A stretch of DNA of 64,000 nucleotides from positions 25,751 to 89,750 of the forward strand of contig NZ_JADBGG010000020.1 in assembly GCF_014873765.1 (NCBI RefSeq), written 5' to 3'. The translations under genes were made by a program, and so were the position numbers. The DNA is from Desulfomicrobium macestii. Lineage in GTDB: Bacteria; Desulfobacterota; Desulfovibrionia; Desulfovibrionales; Desulfomicrobiaceae. Positions 1 through 7,109 of this stretch are shown here, piece after piece. Numbering within the stretch: the stretch's first letter is position 1; every line of letters begins with the position of its first letter. The notes beneath the pieces are model-generated. The model was given only the letters and a program-made list of their open reading frames with translations. It ran no database searches and was not told where the DNA came from.

Positions 1-1
1 G

Positions 2-694
2 TTCAGGTCTGCGGTGCAGGGCAAGGATGTCAGCGCCGGGAAACTGTATGCGTCCATAAAGAGCGTGGTCCAGGCGGTCTTTGTCTGGAACACGAAAAGC
101 GTCAATGTGCGCCATTGCCTGTCCTGGCTGTGCTGGAAAAGTTTTTTCCTGCTCTTCACCTTCTTCTTTTTCACGAACGTCTATTTCATCCGTCATGCTC
201 CGCTGCCGACGGCGCTGGTCGCCCTGGCCGTGCTTGGGATATTGGCCCTCCTGTACTGGAAAAAAACCGCAGTGCTGGTGCCGTTCATGTACTACGCGAT
301 GCTGGCCGTCATTTTGTACGTGGTCGTCTTCGGAGAAGTGATAAAGGCGGACAGCGTCTTTCTGGTCATGGGGCCGGACGGGGTGACCGGCATTTTTTAT
401 GCCCTGAGCGCGCTGTATTTCGCCTGCATCATCCTGACTCCGGAGAAGGTGCCGCTCAATGCGCTCGACTACATCCTCATTGCCTTCATCAGTTCCCTCG
501 CGTTGATGTCCGAAGGTCACGCGGAGCTTTTCGAGCTCAGGCAGATTGCCATGAAGGCCGTGCTGCTGGGGCTGGGGCTGAACCTGATCTATTCGCGCAT
601 CAGCAGAAACAGGGACTATGTGCTCTTCCTGCTGGCCCTGCTCTGCCTGGAGGCGCTGGTTCTGGCCGTGACCTCCGGCGCGCTCTTGCGATGA
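2..694 (+). CDS. Polytopic membrane protein, 5' end cut by window edge
   Basis: The frame is open to the left edge, so this is probably the C-terminal part of a longer gene; a GTG at 14 is the first possible internal start and has no clear ribosome site. The visible 230 or so residues are very hydrophobic, with about seven membrane-spanning segments separated by short loops and a basic segment (YSRISRNRD) before the last helix. No catalytic motif is recognisable. It lies upstream of a PrsT-like lipoprotein and an exosortase substrate, so a role in polysaccharide synthesis or export is plausible by context only. Confidence 0.6.
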   Translation, partial: FRSAVQGKDVSAGKLYASIKSVVQAVFVWNTKSVNVRHCLSWLCWKSFFLLFTFFFFTNVYFIRHAPLPTALVALAVLGILALLYWKKTAVLVPFMYYAMLAVILYVVVFGEVIKADSVFLVMGPDGVTGIFYALSALYFACIILTPEKVPLNALDYILIAFISSLALMSEGHAELFELRQIAMKAVLLGLGLNLIYSRISRNRDYVLFLLALLCLEALVLAVTSGALLR

Positions 695-1095
695 GAATCC
701 ATGCCAGGCGCAGGGCATGGCATGCCGTGGCGACACTCAAGAGCTTGGGTTTCTTGGCTTTGATATTGCAATTTCAGGCAACTTGTTCGCTTTGGTTCGC
801 GCCTGGGGCTGGCCTTGCGGGCGAATTTGGGGTGTCTGTCGCTGCACGACAACCACGTGTTTGCCGTTTTCATGAAATATTCCGATTTGTTGATTGCGGC
901 CGCGAGAGTTTGTCCGAGCTGGTCGGACTGGCGTTTGCGCCCTGTCGCGGGCGCTCCTGGCGCCGTCTGAATGTCCGGCCGGATCGGACTTTGAACGCTT
1001 TTAATTGCTGGCCGGTGCGGGTGCCAAGCGGCTCCGGCGCTTGAAAGACCGCACTTGCGGAGACTTTGATCGATACACATTCGAAGGAGAGCTGC
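695..1095. other. Intergenic region, no gene seen
   Basis: About 400 bases with no ORF that has a ribosome site. A 53-codon ORF starting near 719 lacks any Shine-Dalgarno and is not called. The only recognisable signal is a sigma-54-like element at 755-770, listed separately. If used, it would give a long untranslated leader of about 310 bases before the lipoprotein gene. Confidence 0.5.
755..770 (+). promoter_or_regulatory. Candidate sigma-54 (-24/-12) promoter
   Basis: The sequence TGGCTTTGATATTGCA keeps the invariant GG-N10-GC spacing of RpoN promoters and matches TGGCACG-N4-TTGCA at 9 of 12 defined positions. It lies about 325 bases before the PrsT-like gene start. Exosortase/PEP-CTERM systems are often accompanied by a sigma-54-dependent regulator (PrsR), which makes the match more credible. 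One short motif in 400 bases can arise by chance. Confidence 0.35.
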
Positions 1096-3456
1096 ATGCA
1101 GCGGGTTCTATGTTGTTTGCTCATGGCCATGATGCTTTTTGCCTGCGGATCCAAGGAGAACCGCAGGGACGATTTTTACGCCAACGGCCTGGGGTTCGAG
1201 GAGAGCGGGCGGTATTCCGAGGCCCGGGTCGAGGCCAAGAACGTCATCAAGCTCGACCCCAACCATGTCGGCGCGTATCTGCTCCTGGCCCGTTGCGCCC
1301 TGAAGGATCAGAACTGGCGTGAAGCCTTCGGGAATTTTCAGCGCGCGGCGGAGCTTGAGCCGGACAATGCCGAGGCCCTGCTCGGGGTGGGGCGGTTGTA
1401 CCTGCTCTCCGGCGATACAGGCGAGGCCGAAGCGCATGCGGAAAGGATCCTGGCCAAGGACCCGGCGTCTGTTGACGGACTGCTGCTGCGGGCCGGTGCC
1501 ATGCTGCGCGGCAAGCGTTTCGACGAGGCCCGAAAGCAGCTCGACGTGGTCTTTGCGGGGGATCCGGCCAATGAGGACGCGCTGCTGGCGCTGTCGGTCA
1601 TCCACGCCGAGCAGGGTCAGGGCGCCGAAGCCCTGGCCGTGATTGGCGCGGGGCTGGTCGCAAGGCCGGACAGCCGGCCGCTGCATTTCAGGGCCGCGAA
1701 CCTGGCGGCGGACATGGGCGATTATGCCGTGGCCGAAGAGCATCTCCTGAAGCTCAAGGAGCTCGATCCGGGCAACCGGGGCGTGCAGGTCCTGTTGGCC
1801 GCGCTTTACGAACGCATGGGGCTGACCGCGCGGGTGGAGGGCATCCTGCGTGAGCTGCTGGCGGCCGAGCCCGAATCGGAAGAGGCGCGGCTGCGTCTGG
1901 TCGAGTATCTGATGCGCCACGACAAGGCCCAAGACGCCCTGGCCGTGGCCGGGGAAGGGCAGCCTGCGCCAAGGCTGCGTCTGGCGTCCGCCGGGGTGCT
2001 CATGGCCATGGGGCGGGCCGGGGAAGGCGAGGCCGCGCTGGTCGCGCTGACCCAGGACGCCGAGGCGGGACCGTCCGGTATCGAGGCCCGGCTCCGGTTG
2101 TCCGAGCTCAAGTTGCGTCGTGGCGACCGGAGCGGAGCCCTGGTCGAGGTGGACGAGGTGCTGCGCCTCAATCCCGCCGATGCCCGGGCCCATGCCGCGC
2201 GCGGCCGGATATTCATGCTCCAGGGGCGCTTCGAGGAAGCCCTGACCGAGCTGCGAATAGCTCTGCACGACGCTCCCGGGGACATGGCCGTAGCCGTGCT
2301 CATGGCCCGCGCCCAGTTCGCGCTGGGCAACACGCTGTCCGGGGTGGAGTCGCTGCGCAATTTTCTTCTGAAGAATCCGGACGCCCTGCCCGTGCGCCTG
2401 GAACTGGCCGCGCACCATCAGCGTGCGGGCGAGCCCGACGCCGCGCTCAGCGTGCTGCAGGACGGCGGGATTGACGGGGTCATGCCTGCGCGGCTGCTGC
2501 TGGCCATGGGCGATATCGAGGCCCGGCGCGAACATTTCGATGCGGCCGAGGTTCATTACCGGCGGGCCGCGCAAGAACAGGAGGCGCTGGTGCCCGCCCT
2601 GCTGCGGCTTGGGAGCATGCAGGGCAGCCGCAAGGACTGGGAAGGGGCGCGGCGCACCTTCGACGAACTGCTGCTGGCCAATCCGGACGCCCACGGCGGC
2701 GCCGAGGGCGTGGTGGCCGTGGAACTGGCGGCGGGGCGCGGCGAGGCGGCCCTGGCCTGGGCCGAAGAGCGGGCGACGTCCCGGTCCGAGGACCCGCTGG
2801 CCGCGGACCTGCTCGGCCGTACGGCCCTGCGCCTGGGCGACGCCGGTGGTGCCGAGAAGGCATTTCGCGAGGCCCAGCGGCGCGCCCCGGAGTGGTCCGT
2901 GCCCTCGGCCAGGCTGGCGGGACTGTATGCGTCCACAGGCCGCAAGGACACAGCCATGGCCGAGTGCCGCGCCGCTCTGGACAAAAATCCGGACTCCGTG
3001 CCCGAAGCCCTGCTGCTCGGCCAGTTGCTGCAACTGGGCGGAGATGCGGCCGAGGCCGAGACCATCTATCGCAAGCTTCTGGCCCGTCACCCCGAACTGC
3101 TGCCCGCGGCCAACAATCTGGGCTATCTGCTGGCCTCTCATGACGCGCCCACAACGGAGCAGCTGACCGAAGCCCTGACCCTGGCCACCAAGGCCAGCGC
3201 GGGCGGCGACCCGTCGGCGCTCGATACGGTGGGCTGGGTGCATTATCGCCTGGGCGACAAGGACGCGGCCTTGCAGTTTCTGCGCAAGGCCCACGAGTCC
3301 CTGCCCGAGGATTCGGCCGTGACCTTTCATCTGGCTCAGGTGCTGGCTGATCTGGGGCAGACCGCGGAAGCGCGCACCCTGCTCAGGGCCCTGCTGGCCC
3401 GCGCCCAGGATTTCCCGGATCTGCCCCAGGCCAGGTCGTTGCTGGACGGAATCTGA
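1096..3456 (+). CDS. prsT: PEP-CTERM system TPR-repeat lipoprotein (PrsT-like)
   Basis: A 786-residue lipoprotein. The ATG at 1096 is chosen because GAAGGAGA precedes it and the encoded N-terminus is a textbook lipoprotein signal (hydrophobic core, lipobox LFAC, then GSKEN). An in-frame TTG at 1066 would add ten residues before the signal. The rest is a near-continuous array of TPR units, recognisable by repeated alanine/leucine helix pairs and phrases such as LDPNHVGAYLLLAR and LEPDNAEALLGVGRLY. PrsT proteins accompany exosortase loci and are thought to act in envelope assembly of exopolysaccharide. The VPLPA-CTERM gene downstream agrees with this. Generic TPR lipoproteins look similar, so the PrsT name rests partly on context. 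Confidence 0.78.
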   Translation: MQRVLCCLLMAMMLFACGSKENRRDDFYANGLGFEESGRYSEARVEAKNVIKLDPNHVGAYLLLARCALKDQNWREAFGNFQRAAELEPDNAEALLGVGRLYLLSGDTGEAEAHAERILAKDPASVDGLLLRAGAMLRGKRFDEARKQLDVVFAGDPANEDALLALSVIHAEQGQGAEALAVIGAGLVARPDSRPLHFRAANLAADMGDYAVAEEHLLKLKELDPGNRGVQVLLAALYERMGLTARVEGILRELLAAEPESEEARLRLVEYLMRHDKAQDALAVAGEGQPAPRLRLASAGVLMAMGRAGEGEAALVALTQDAEAGPSGIEARLRLSELKLRRGDRSGALVEVDEVLRLNPADARAHAARGRIFMLQGRFEEALTELRIALHDAPGDMAVAVLMARAQFALGNTLSGVESLRNFLLKNPDALPVRLELAAHHQRAGEPDAALSVLQDGGIDGVMPARLLLAMGDIEARREHFDAAEVHYRRAAQEQEALVPALLRLGSMQGSRKDWEGARRTFDELLLANPDAHGGAEGVVAVELAAGRGEAALAWAEERATSRSEDPLAADLLGRTALRLGDAGGAEKAFREAQRRAPEWSVPSARLAGLYASTGRKDTAMAECRAALDKNPDSVPEALLLGQLLQLGGDAAEAETIYRKLLARHPELLPAANNLGYLLASHDAPTTEQLTEALTLATKASAGGDPSALDTVGWVHYRLGDKDAALQFLRKAHESLPEDSAVTFHLAQVLADLGQTAEARTLLRALLARAQDFPDLPQARSLLDGI

Positions 3457-3520
3457 TTATTTCGGACAAGGAGCGCCAGGCTCAGTCCTGCCGGGCCGGA
3501 CAAGTAAAGAACGCGGCTGT

Positions 3521-3700
3521 CCAGCAGTCTTGGGCTGGAGCATATGCCGTAAAAGCCGGCTGCCGTGTCCGAAGACTCGATACAGCAAACGCGGCCCTGA
3601 CATCCCGATGGGTTGCGTGACTTGCCTTGGCAAGGGCGCAGGCCGCGAGTGGGGTCCGCAAGGTCAGAGGCTATCCCGCGGCATCGGACAGGCGGTCCGG
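3521..3700 (+). ncRNA. Candidate structured RNA or long leader
   Basis: Perfect complementary segments nest in order. An outer stem pairs TGTCCGA (3566-3572) with TCGGACA (3684-3690). Inside it CGCGGCC (3590-3596) pairs with GGCCGCG (3641-3647), enclosing TGCG/CGCA (3614-3617/3637-3640) and a 6-bp hairpin CTTGCC-TT-GGCAAG (3621-3634). GGGGT (3651-3655) can pair with ATCCC (3673-3677). CTGAC (3597-3601) and GTCAG (3663-3667) could form a pseudoknot. A separate CCAGC/GCTGG hairpin lies at 3521-3538. It matches no RNA family I recognise, and GC-rich DNA yields stems by chance. Confidence 0.25.
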
Positions 3701-3762
3701 AAGGGTTGGATGGCATGGCTTCTGGTATTTTATATGCCTGAAATTAAATATGAAATAATACT

Positions 3763-3778
3763 TGGTACGAAAGTTTCA
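3763..3778 (+). promoter_or_regulatory. Weak candidate sigma-54 promoter
   Basis: TGGTACGAAAGTTTCA matches the sigma-54 consensus at 10 of 12 defined positions, but the normally invariant GC of the -12 box is TC. It lies 54 bases before the VPLPA-CTERM gene start, a sensible distance. It is supported mainly by the second sigma-54-like site upstream of the neighbouring lipoprotein gene. Confidence 0.25.
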
Positions 3779-3831
3779 TAAAGAGCGCAGTCCCGGGGCG
3801 CAGGACCCCAAAAATCTATTCGGAGGAATAT

Positions 3832-4386
3832 ATGAAATCGGTGAAAATGTTTTTTGGGATGATGCTGTGCCTTGTGGTACTGGCGGGGCAGGCTCAGGCG
3901 GCTATTTCCGATGATATCGTCTTGAATTTTACGAATGTTGATAACACGTCTATCGTTGCATATGGAAATAGCGTGGGTGTCGAATTTACAGGTTGGTTAA
4001 CGGTTGATGTTGGTTATCCAATTAGTGATATTGAAGGATTGAAGATAAGTCCAAGAACTCAAGAATCGATAGCTTCTATTGATTTTAGTTCGACAAGTTC
4101 AAATCCACCTCAGTTTAAATCACTTGCCTACTACGTTACTGGATCACCAGTTGATTATGTTCTTAATTTGTTGAGCGGTACAAGTAGTGTAGGAACTTTA
4201 AGTGGTGGGGATGTTTTGAGCTGGGCAGGAGCTTTTGTTAGCTCTATTGTTTTTACTGTGCCGGCATCTACAACTTTTTATATTGACGATGTCACGGTAA
4301 CCCCCACCCCCCTCCCCGGTGCCGCCATCCTCCTCGGTTCCGGTCTTCTCGGTCTTGTGGGTCTGCGCCGCCGCGAGATCATCTGA
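3832..4386 (+). CDS. VPLPA-CTERM sorting-domain protein (exosortase substrate)
   Basis: 184 residues with a clear order of parts: a Sec signal peptide (MKSVKMFFGMMLCLVVLAGQ, cleavage near AQA-AIS), a serine/threonine/asparagine-rich beta-type body, and a C-terminal sorting tripartite signal. The signal comprises the motif TPTPLPGAA, a hydrophobic span LLGSGLLGLVGL and the basic end RRREII. This is the VPLPA variant of the PEP-CTERM signal, recognised by an exosortase in the inner membrane. GGAGG precedes the ATG. Codons 30-145 are strikingly AT-rich while the sorting signal is GC-rich, so the body may be transferred or fast-evolving. The body has no recognised domain. Confidence 0.85.
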   Translation: MKSVKMFFGMMLCLVVLAGQAQAAISDDIVLNFTNVDNTSIVAYGNSVGVEFTGWLTVDVGYPISDIEGLKISPRTQESIASIDFSSTSSNPPQFKSLAYYVTGSPVDYVLNLLSGTSSVGTLSGGDVLSWAGAFVSSIVFTVPASTTFYIDDVTVTPTPLPGAAILLGSGLLGLVGLRRREII

Positions 4387-4408
4387 GCTGCATCTTTTCT
4401 GACTTTAT

Positions 4409-4453
4409 CCCGGCTTGAAAGACAGTATTCTTTCTTTCATGCCGGGTTTTTTG
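4409..4453 (+). terminator. Rho-independent terminator after VPLPA-CTERM gene
   Basis: The interrupted stem CCCGGC-tt-GAAAGA pairs with TCTTTC-at-GCCGGG (4409-4446) and is followed directly by six T residues. It ends the exosortase-substrate transcript 22 bases after its stop codon. Confidence 0.85.
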
Positions 4454-4615
4454 TTGCTTTTTTTTTGTTTAGAAGCGTGCATCGCGCCAAATTTGAAACA
4501 AGATATCGCTCTTTTATTGATTATCGCTCTCATTATGTGAAAATATAGAGAATTAATTTTAAACATTATGATATAAATATTTGCAAAAAAAGAGTATCGT
4601 GTATAGAATGCTGTC

Positions 4616-4644
4616 TTGACTAGTTTAAGAGCACTGAATAAAGA
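4616..4644 (+). promoter_or_regulatory. Possible sigma-70 promoter for small ORF
   Basis: TTGACT at 4616-4621 is separated by 17 bases from TAAAGA at 4639-4644, inside a strongly AT-rich stretch. The -35 is good and the -10 poor (3 of 6). It sits 28 bases upstream of the small membrane ORF start. Confidence 0.25.
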
Positions 4645-4671
4645 GCATACTCAAAAAAAGAGAGGATCACA

Positions 4672-4830
4672 ATGCGAGTCTGGTTACCCGATTGCGTCTA
4701 CAAATCATTTCATCTTTTTGTCGGAACAGTTGGACTGGCCGGGTGCATGGTCGGGAGTCCCGCCAGTCTGGCTCTTGGTGGAGTGCTCATGCTTTATAGC
4801 GGCGGGGTTTATTGTATGCGTAAAGGGTAG
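4672..4830 (+). CDS. Small membrane protein, 52 residues
   Basis: An ATG preceded by AGAGAGG at a good distance opens a 52-codon ORF. It has a short polar N-terminus (MRVWLPDCVYK), a 30-residue hydrophobic span rich in Gly, Val and Leu with two cysteines, and a short basic end (CMRKG). One or two membrane helices are likely. It lies just upstream of a PilZ gene and behind a terminator, so it may be the first gene of that unit. I do not recognise the family. The call rests on ribosome site, composition and position. Confidence 0.5.
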   Translation: MRVWLPDCVYKSFHLFVGTVGLAGCMVGSPASLALGGVLMLYSGGVYCMRKG

Positions 4831-4908
4831 GGGGGAGGCGGGGACAGAGGCTTTTTTCCTTTGCCCACTCATCAGGCGGTATTCACCATCCAAAAGCGGA
4901 GCTGGACA

Positions 4909-5232
4909 GTGCAGGATAAGAGAAAATCGCAGCGCAGAGCGTCCTTGACGCGCTGTACGGTTGAGAAATGCTTTTCAAGGAACGGGCAGATTCCTTCCCG
5001 GGCCGTGAATTTCAGCGCCACCGGATTCATGCTCGAAATGGACTACCCCCTGTCTCCCGGCGAGACCATCAAGATCCAGTTCGCTCCCGATTCCGACGAG
5101 ACGCGTTTGTACGGCAAGAGCGTGTGCCTGGGCATGGTCCGCTGGTGCGCCGCCCAGGACGGCAGCTGCGGCGGGTTCTACGGAGTGGGCGTCGAGCTCG
5201 CGAACCAGGCTCCACGGCGGTACAATTACTAG
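4909..5232 (+). CDS. PilZ domain protein
   Basis: 107 residues from a GTG at 4909 with GCGGAG seven bases upstream; an in-frame TTG at 4861 would add 16 residues but lacks a ribosome site. The N-terminal basic motif RKSQRR followed later by NFSATGFMLEM corresponds to the RxxxR and (D/N)xSxxG motifs that bind cyclic di-GMP in PilZ domains. The end GVGVELAN fits the last PilZ strand. It is probably a stand-alone c-di-GMP receptor. Its position near exopolysaccharide genes suggests control of surface or biofilm functions, which is inference. Confidence 0.7.
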   Translation: MQDKRKSQRRASLTRCTVEKCFSRNGQIPSRAVNFSATGFMLEMDYPLSPGETIKIQFAPDSDETRLYGKSVCLGMVRWCAAQDGSCGGFYGVGVELANQAPRRYNY

Positions 5233-5258
5233 CTTTTCCATGCGGTTCTGTTTTGGTT

Positions 5259-5291
5259 GCGCCTGTCCCTTTGGGGATGGGCGTTTTTTTT
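5259..5291 (+). terminator. Rho-independent terminator after PilZ gene
   Basis: A hairpin formed by GCGCCTGTCCC and GGGGATGGGCG around a TTT loop (5259-5283), with one small bulge, is followed by eight T residues. It separates the PilZ transcript from the toxin-antitoxin module. Confidence 0.75.
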
Positions 5292-5483
5292 GGGGGGAGG
5301 TGTGACGCGGTTAGCCCGAAATCGTTGATTTAAGCCTTTTGGTGCATGACCCGGCTACTTGTGAATGCACGCACTTTAAGGCGCAAAAGACTGCGCACCC
5401 ACGTGGAGCATATGTTTTGCTGGTTGACTTTGCCTTCGGAGCTTATAGACTTAGTCTTGAACTTAGCTAATATTGGAGGGCCT

Positions 5484-5726
5484 ATGCACCAGGTGAACAT
5501 TCACGATGCCAAGACGAATTTGTCCCGCCTGATCGAGCAGGCAGTCAACGGAGAACCCTTTGTCATCGCCAAGGCCGGTAAGCCCATGGTTACCGTCTCC
5601 GCGTTCAAGGCACCGCCGGATCCCGCAAAAAGGATCGGTTTTTTGCAGGGCATGATCGAAGTCCCGGACGATTTTGATTCCATGGGCAAGGAAGAAATAC
5701 AGCGCCTGTTTGAAGGTGCCAGATGA
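5484..5726 (+). CDS. Type II antitoxin, Phd/YefM family
   Basis: 80 residues from the ATG at 5484, chosen because GGAGGG lies just upstream; the longer open frame from 5346 has no ribosome site and no family likeness. The N-terminus MHQVNIHDAKTNLSRLIEQA and the next segment GEPFVIAKAGKPMVTV are the classic Phd/YefM fold that binds operator DNA. The acidic C-terminus (VPDDFDSMGKEEIQRLFEG) is the toxin-binding tail. It overlaps the PIN toxin gene by ATGA. Such antitoxins normally repress their own promoter with the toxin as co-repressor. Confidence 0.88.
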   Translation: MHQVNIHDAKTNLSRLIEQAVNGEPFVIAKAGKPMVTVSAFKAPPDPAKRIGFLQGMIEVPDDFDSMGKEEIQRLFEGAR

Positions 5727-6115
5727 AACTGCTCCTCGATACGCACATGCTGCTGTGGGCGGCGGCTGGTACCTTGCCCGGCAAGGCCGAGAGCATGATA
5801 GTCGACACAAGCAACACGCTGTACTTCAGTTCCGCGAGCATCTGGGAGATCGGCATCAAGAAAAGCCTTGGAAGAAGCGACTTCAGAGTCGATCCGGAAG
5901 TGTTGCGGCGAGGCCTGCTGGACAACCAGTACAACGAGCTGTGCATCACAAGCCTGCATGCCTTGGCGGTCATCGACCTGCCAATGTTCCATAAGGACCC
6001 TTTCGACAGGATGCTGCTGGCGCAGGCCAAGAGCGAGGGAATAACCCTGCTCACATCGGACGCCATCATGCGCGACTACCCCGGCCCGGTGCTGTTTGTG
6101 CCGAAGACACCGTGA
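5723..6115 (+). CDS. Type II toxin, PIN domain ribonuclease (VapC-like)
   Basis: 130 residues, the usual length for a PIN toxin. Candidate metal-binding acids are D6 (LLDTHMLLWAA), E42 (SASIWEIGIKKSLG), D92/D95 (KDPFDRMLLAQA) and D113 (LLTSDAIM), in the order typical of VapC-type RNases. The start codon overlaps the antitoxin stop. The phrase DPFDRMLLAQA is characteristic of the subgroup that pairs with Phd-type antitoxins. It is expected to cleave RNA when released from the antitoxin; the target is unknown. Confidence 0.88.
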   Translation: MKLLLDTHMLLWAAAGTLPGKAESMIVDTSNTLYFSSASIWEIGIKKSLGRSDFRVDPEVLRRGLLDNQYNELCITSLHALAVIDLPMFHKDPFDRMLLAQAKSEGITLLTSDAIMRDYPGPVLFVPKTP

Positions 6116-6203
6116 AGCAAGGGGACTTGTCGTCCGGATAGCGACGCAACATATGGTCGTATGCCGGGAATAATGACGGGAGAGATCTCTCGGAAATGCG
6201 TAA

Positions 6204-6235
6204 GGGGCTGGATTTTTACATCCGCCCCTTTTTTT
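6204..6235 (+). terminator. Terminator after VapBC-like module
   Basis: GGGGctGGAT pairs with ATCCgCCCC (6204-6228), followed by seven T residues. A closely similar hairpin-plus-T structure occurs at 7071-7105, again directly next to a tRNA-Arg 3' end. The terminator and tRNA end therefore appear to be one duplicated unit. Confidence 0.8.
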
Positions 6236-6265
6236 ATGGTGGCGCGCCAGGGAGAATTCGACCCC
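6231..6265 (-). repeat. Displaced 3' end of tRNA-Arg (candidate att repeat)
   Basis: Positions 6231-6254 match 7101-7124 at 23 of 24 bases, covering the CCA end, acceptor stem and part of the T stem of tRNA-Arg(TCT). The match then decays through a degenerate T-loop (TTCGA retained) to about 6265. No other part of a tRNA follows. This is the pattern left when an element integrates into a tRNA 3' end, restoring an intact tRNA on one side and stranding the old end on the other. Confidence 0.7.
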
Positions 6266-6437
6266 TTGGACGATAGTTTCTAAGCACTGACAAGTAGAAT
6301 TTTCGGCATATGATGCCGTGCACCCGGAATTGCTTTTTATTGTGGGGTTCCTCAGTGGTTAAGCCATGAAATCAGGCTTGCCCACAGGGGAAGACAGTCA
6401 CAGGGGCCATGGACAAACAATAACCGTAGAGTTATAA

Positions 6438-6764
6438 ATGAAAATCTGGAAGGTTGAATTGCTGGAAGAAGCCCTAGGGGAGTTCAAAGAGCTTCCCGCT
6501 GAGATTCGCGCCCGTTTTCAGAGAATTTTTGGGTTGGTGGCGGACATGGGGCAAGACGCGTTGTGCATGCCTCATGCACGGCGTATCCAAGGCCGGATAT
6601 GGGAGATGAGGGCCCAGGGCCGGGACGGAATAGCCAGGGGACTTTATGTGATGGTGACCGGGCGGCGGGTGGTCGTTGTTCGATTCTTCGTTAAGAAAAC
6701 ACAGAAGACGCCGCTCAACGAAATACACTTGGCTTTGAAAAGATGTGGAGAAAATGAAATATGA
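6438..6764 (+). CDS. RelE/HigB-family toxin (phage Gp49-like)
   Basis: 108 residues. The pattern KIWKVELLEEALGEFKELP, then a helix (EIRARFQRIFGLV), then IQGRIWEMRAQGRDGIARGLY, then RRVVVVRFFVKKTQKTPLNEI is that of the Gp49/HigB branch of the RelE superfamily, ribosome-dependent mRNA interferases. R and K residues in the last two strands would contact RNA. The gene precedes its antitoxin, the usual higBA order, with a 4-bp overlap (ATGA). The ribosome site is weak (GAG). Confidence 0.85.
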   Translation: MKIWKVELLEEALGEFKELPAEIRARFQRIFGLVADMGQDALCMPHARRIQGRIWEMRAQGRDGIARGLYVMVTGRRVVVVRFFVKKTQKTPLNEIHLALKRCGENEI

Positions 6765-7063
6765 TCGACGCAAAAGCCGTACATAATCAGATGTTGCAGG
6801 ACGACCCGGAATATGCGCGGGAATATGATGCTCTGGAACAGGAATTCGCGTTCATCAAGAAAATGATCCTGGCCAGGAAGCGGGCGGGCATGAGCCAGGC
6901 CGACGTTGCCCGGCGAATGGGCATCAGTCAGCCGCGAGTGGCCAAGATCGAAAGCGGCTCCAACATCAGTCTGGATATTCTCAGGCGCTACGCCAAGGCC
7001 ACGGGCTCCGATCTGGTGATTGATTTTGCTGTGCCGGTGAATGAGCGGCGGACACTTCGATAA
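6761..7063 (+). CDS. HigA-like XRE-family antitoxin
   Basis: 100 residues with an acidic N-terminal segment followed by a helix-turn-helix of the Cro/C1 type (residues about 35-85: MSQADVARRMGISQPRVAKIE, then ISLDILRRYAKATG). It would neutralise the upstream toxin and autoregulate the pair. The start overlaps the toxin stop codon. It is followed after 7 bases by a terminator and then by the convergent tRNA-Arg. Confidence 0.88.
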   Translation: MIDAKAVHNQMLQDDPEYAREYDALEQEFAFIKKMILARKRAGMSQADVARRMGISQPRVAKIESGSNISLDILRRYAKATGSDLVIDFAVPVNERRTLR

Positions 7064-7070
7064 AGAAGAA

Positions 7071-7105
7071 GGGGTTAGATTTTTTATATCTAACCCCTTG
7101 TTTTT
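7071..7105 (+). terminator. Terminator between HigBA-like module and tRNA-Arg
   Basis: A perfect 10-bp stem GGGGTTAGAT/ATCTAACCCC (7071-7097) is followed by TTGTTTTT. Read on the minus strand it could also end the tRNA-Arg transcript. It is related in sequence and position to the terminator at 6204-6235. Confidence 0.85.
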
Positions 7106-7109
7106 ATGA

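Larger units (their letters stand above)
3457..3831. other. Intergenic leader region with dense stem-forming sequence
   Basis: 375 bases between the TPR lipoprotein and the VPLPA-CTERM gene. An 83-codon ORF here has no ribosome site and atypical composition. The region holds several nested inverted repeats (see the candidate RNA), a sigma-54-like site at 3763-3778, and a small GGGG/CCCC hairpin at about 3794-3811 just before the GGAGG of the next gene. Confidence 0.5.

Noticed and set aside
1108..3330. 740-codon antisense ORF opposite the TPR lipoprotein
   Set aside because: A shadow of the high GC third-position bias of the real gene; product is low-complexity (G, R, Q, P, L rich), with no ribosome site or domain.
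3694..3704. GGTCCGGAAGG, resembling the apical loop of SRP RNA
   Set aside because: The flanking asymmetric loop and the 5'/3' stems of 4.5S/SRP RNA are missing; a chance match.
3457..3831. Cyclic-di-GMP-I or cobalamin riboswitch in the leader
   Set aside because: Searched by eye for the GEMM core and for the B12 box; neither is present despite the stem-rich sequence.
4616..4948. 110-codon ORF overlapping the small membrane ORF and PilZ start
   Set aside because: Different frame from both supported genes, no ribosome site, and it runs across the PilZ ribosome-binding region.
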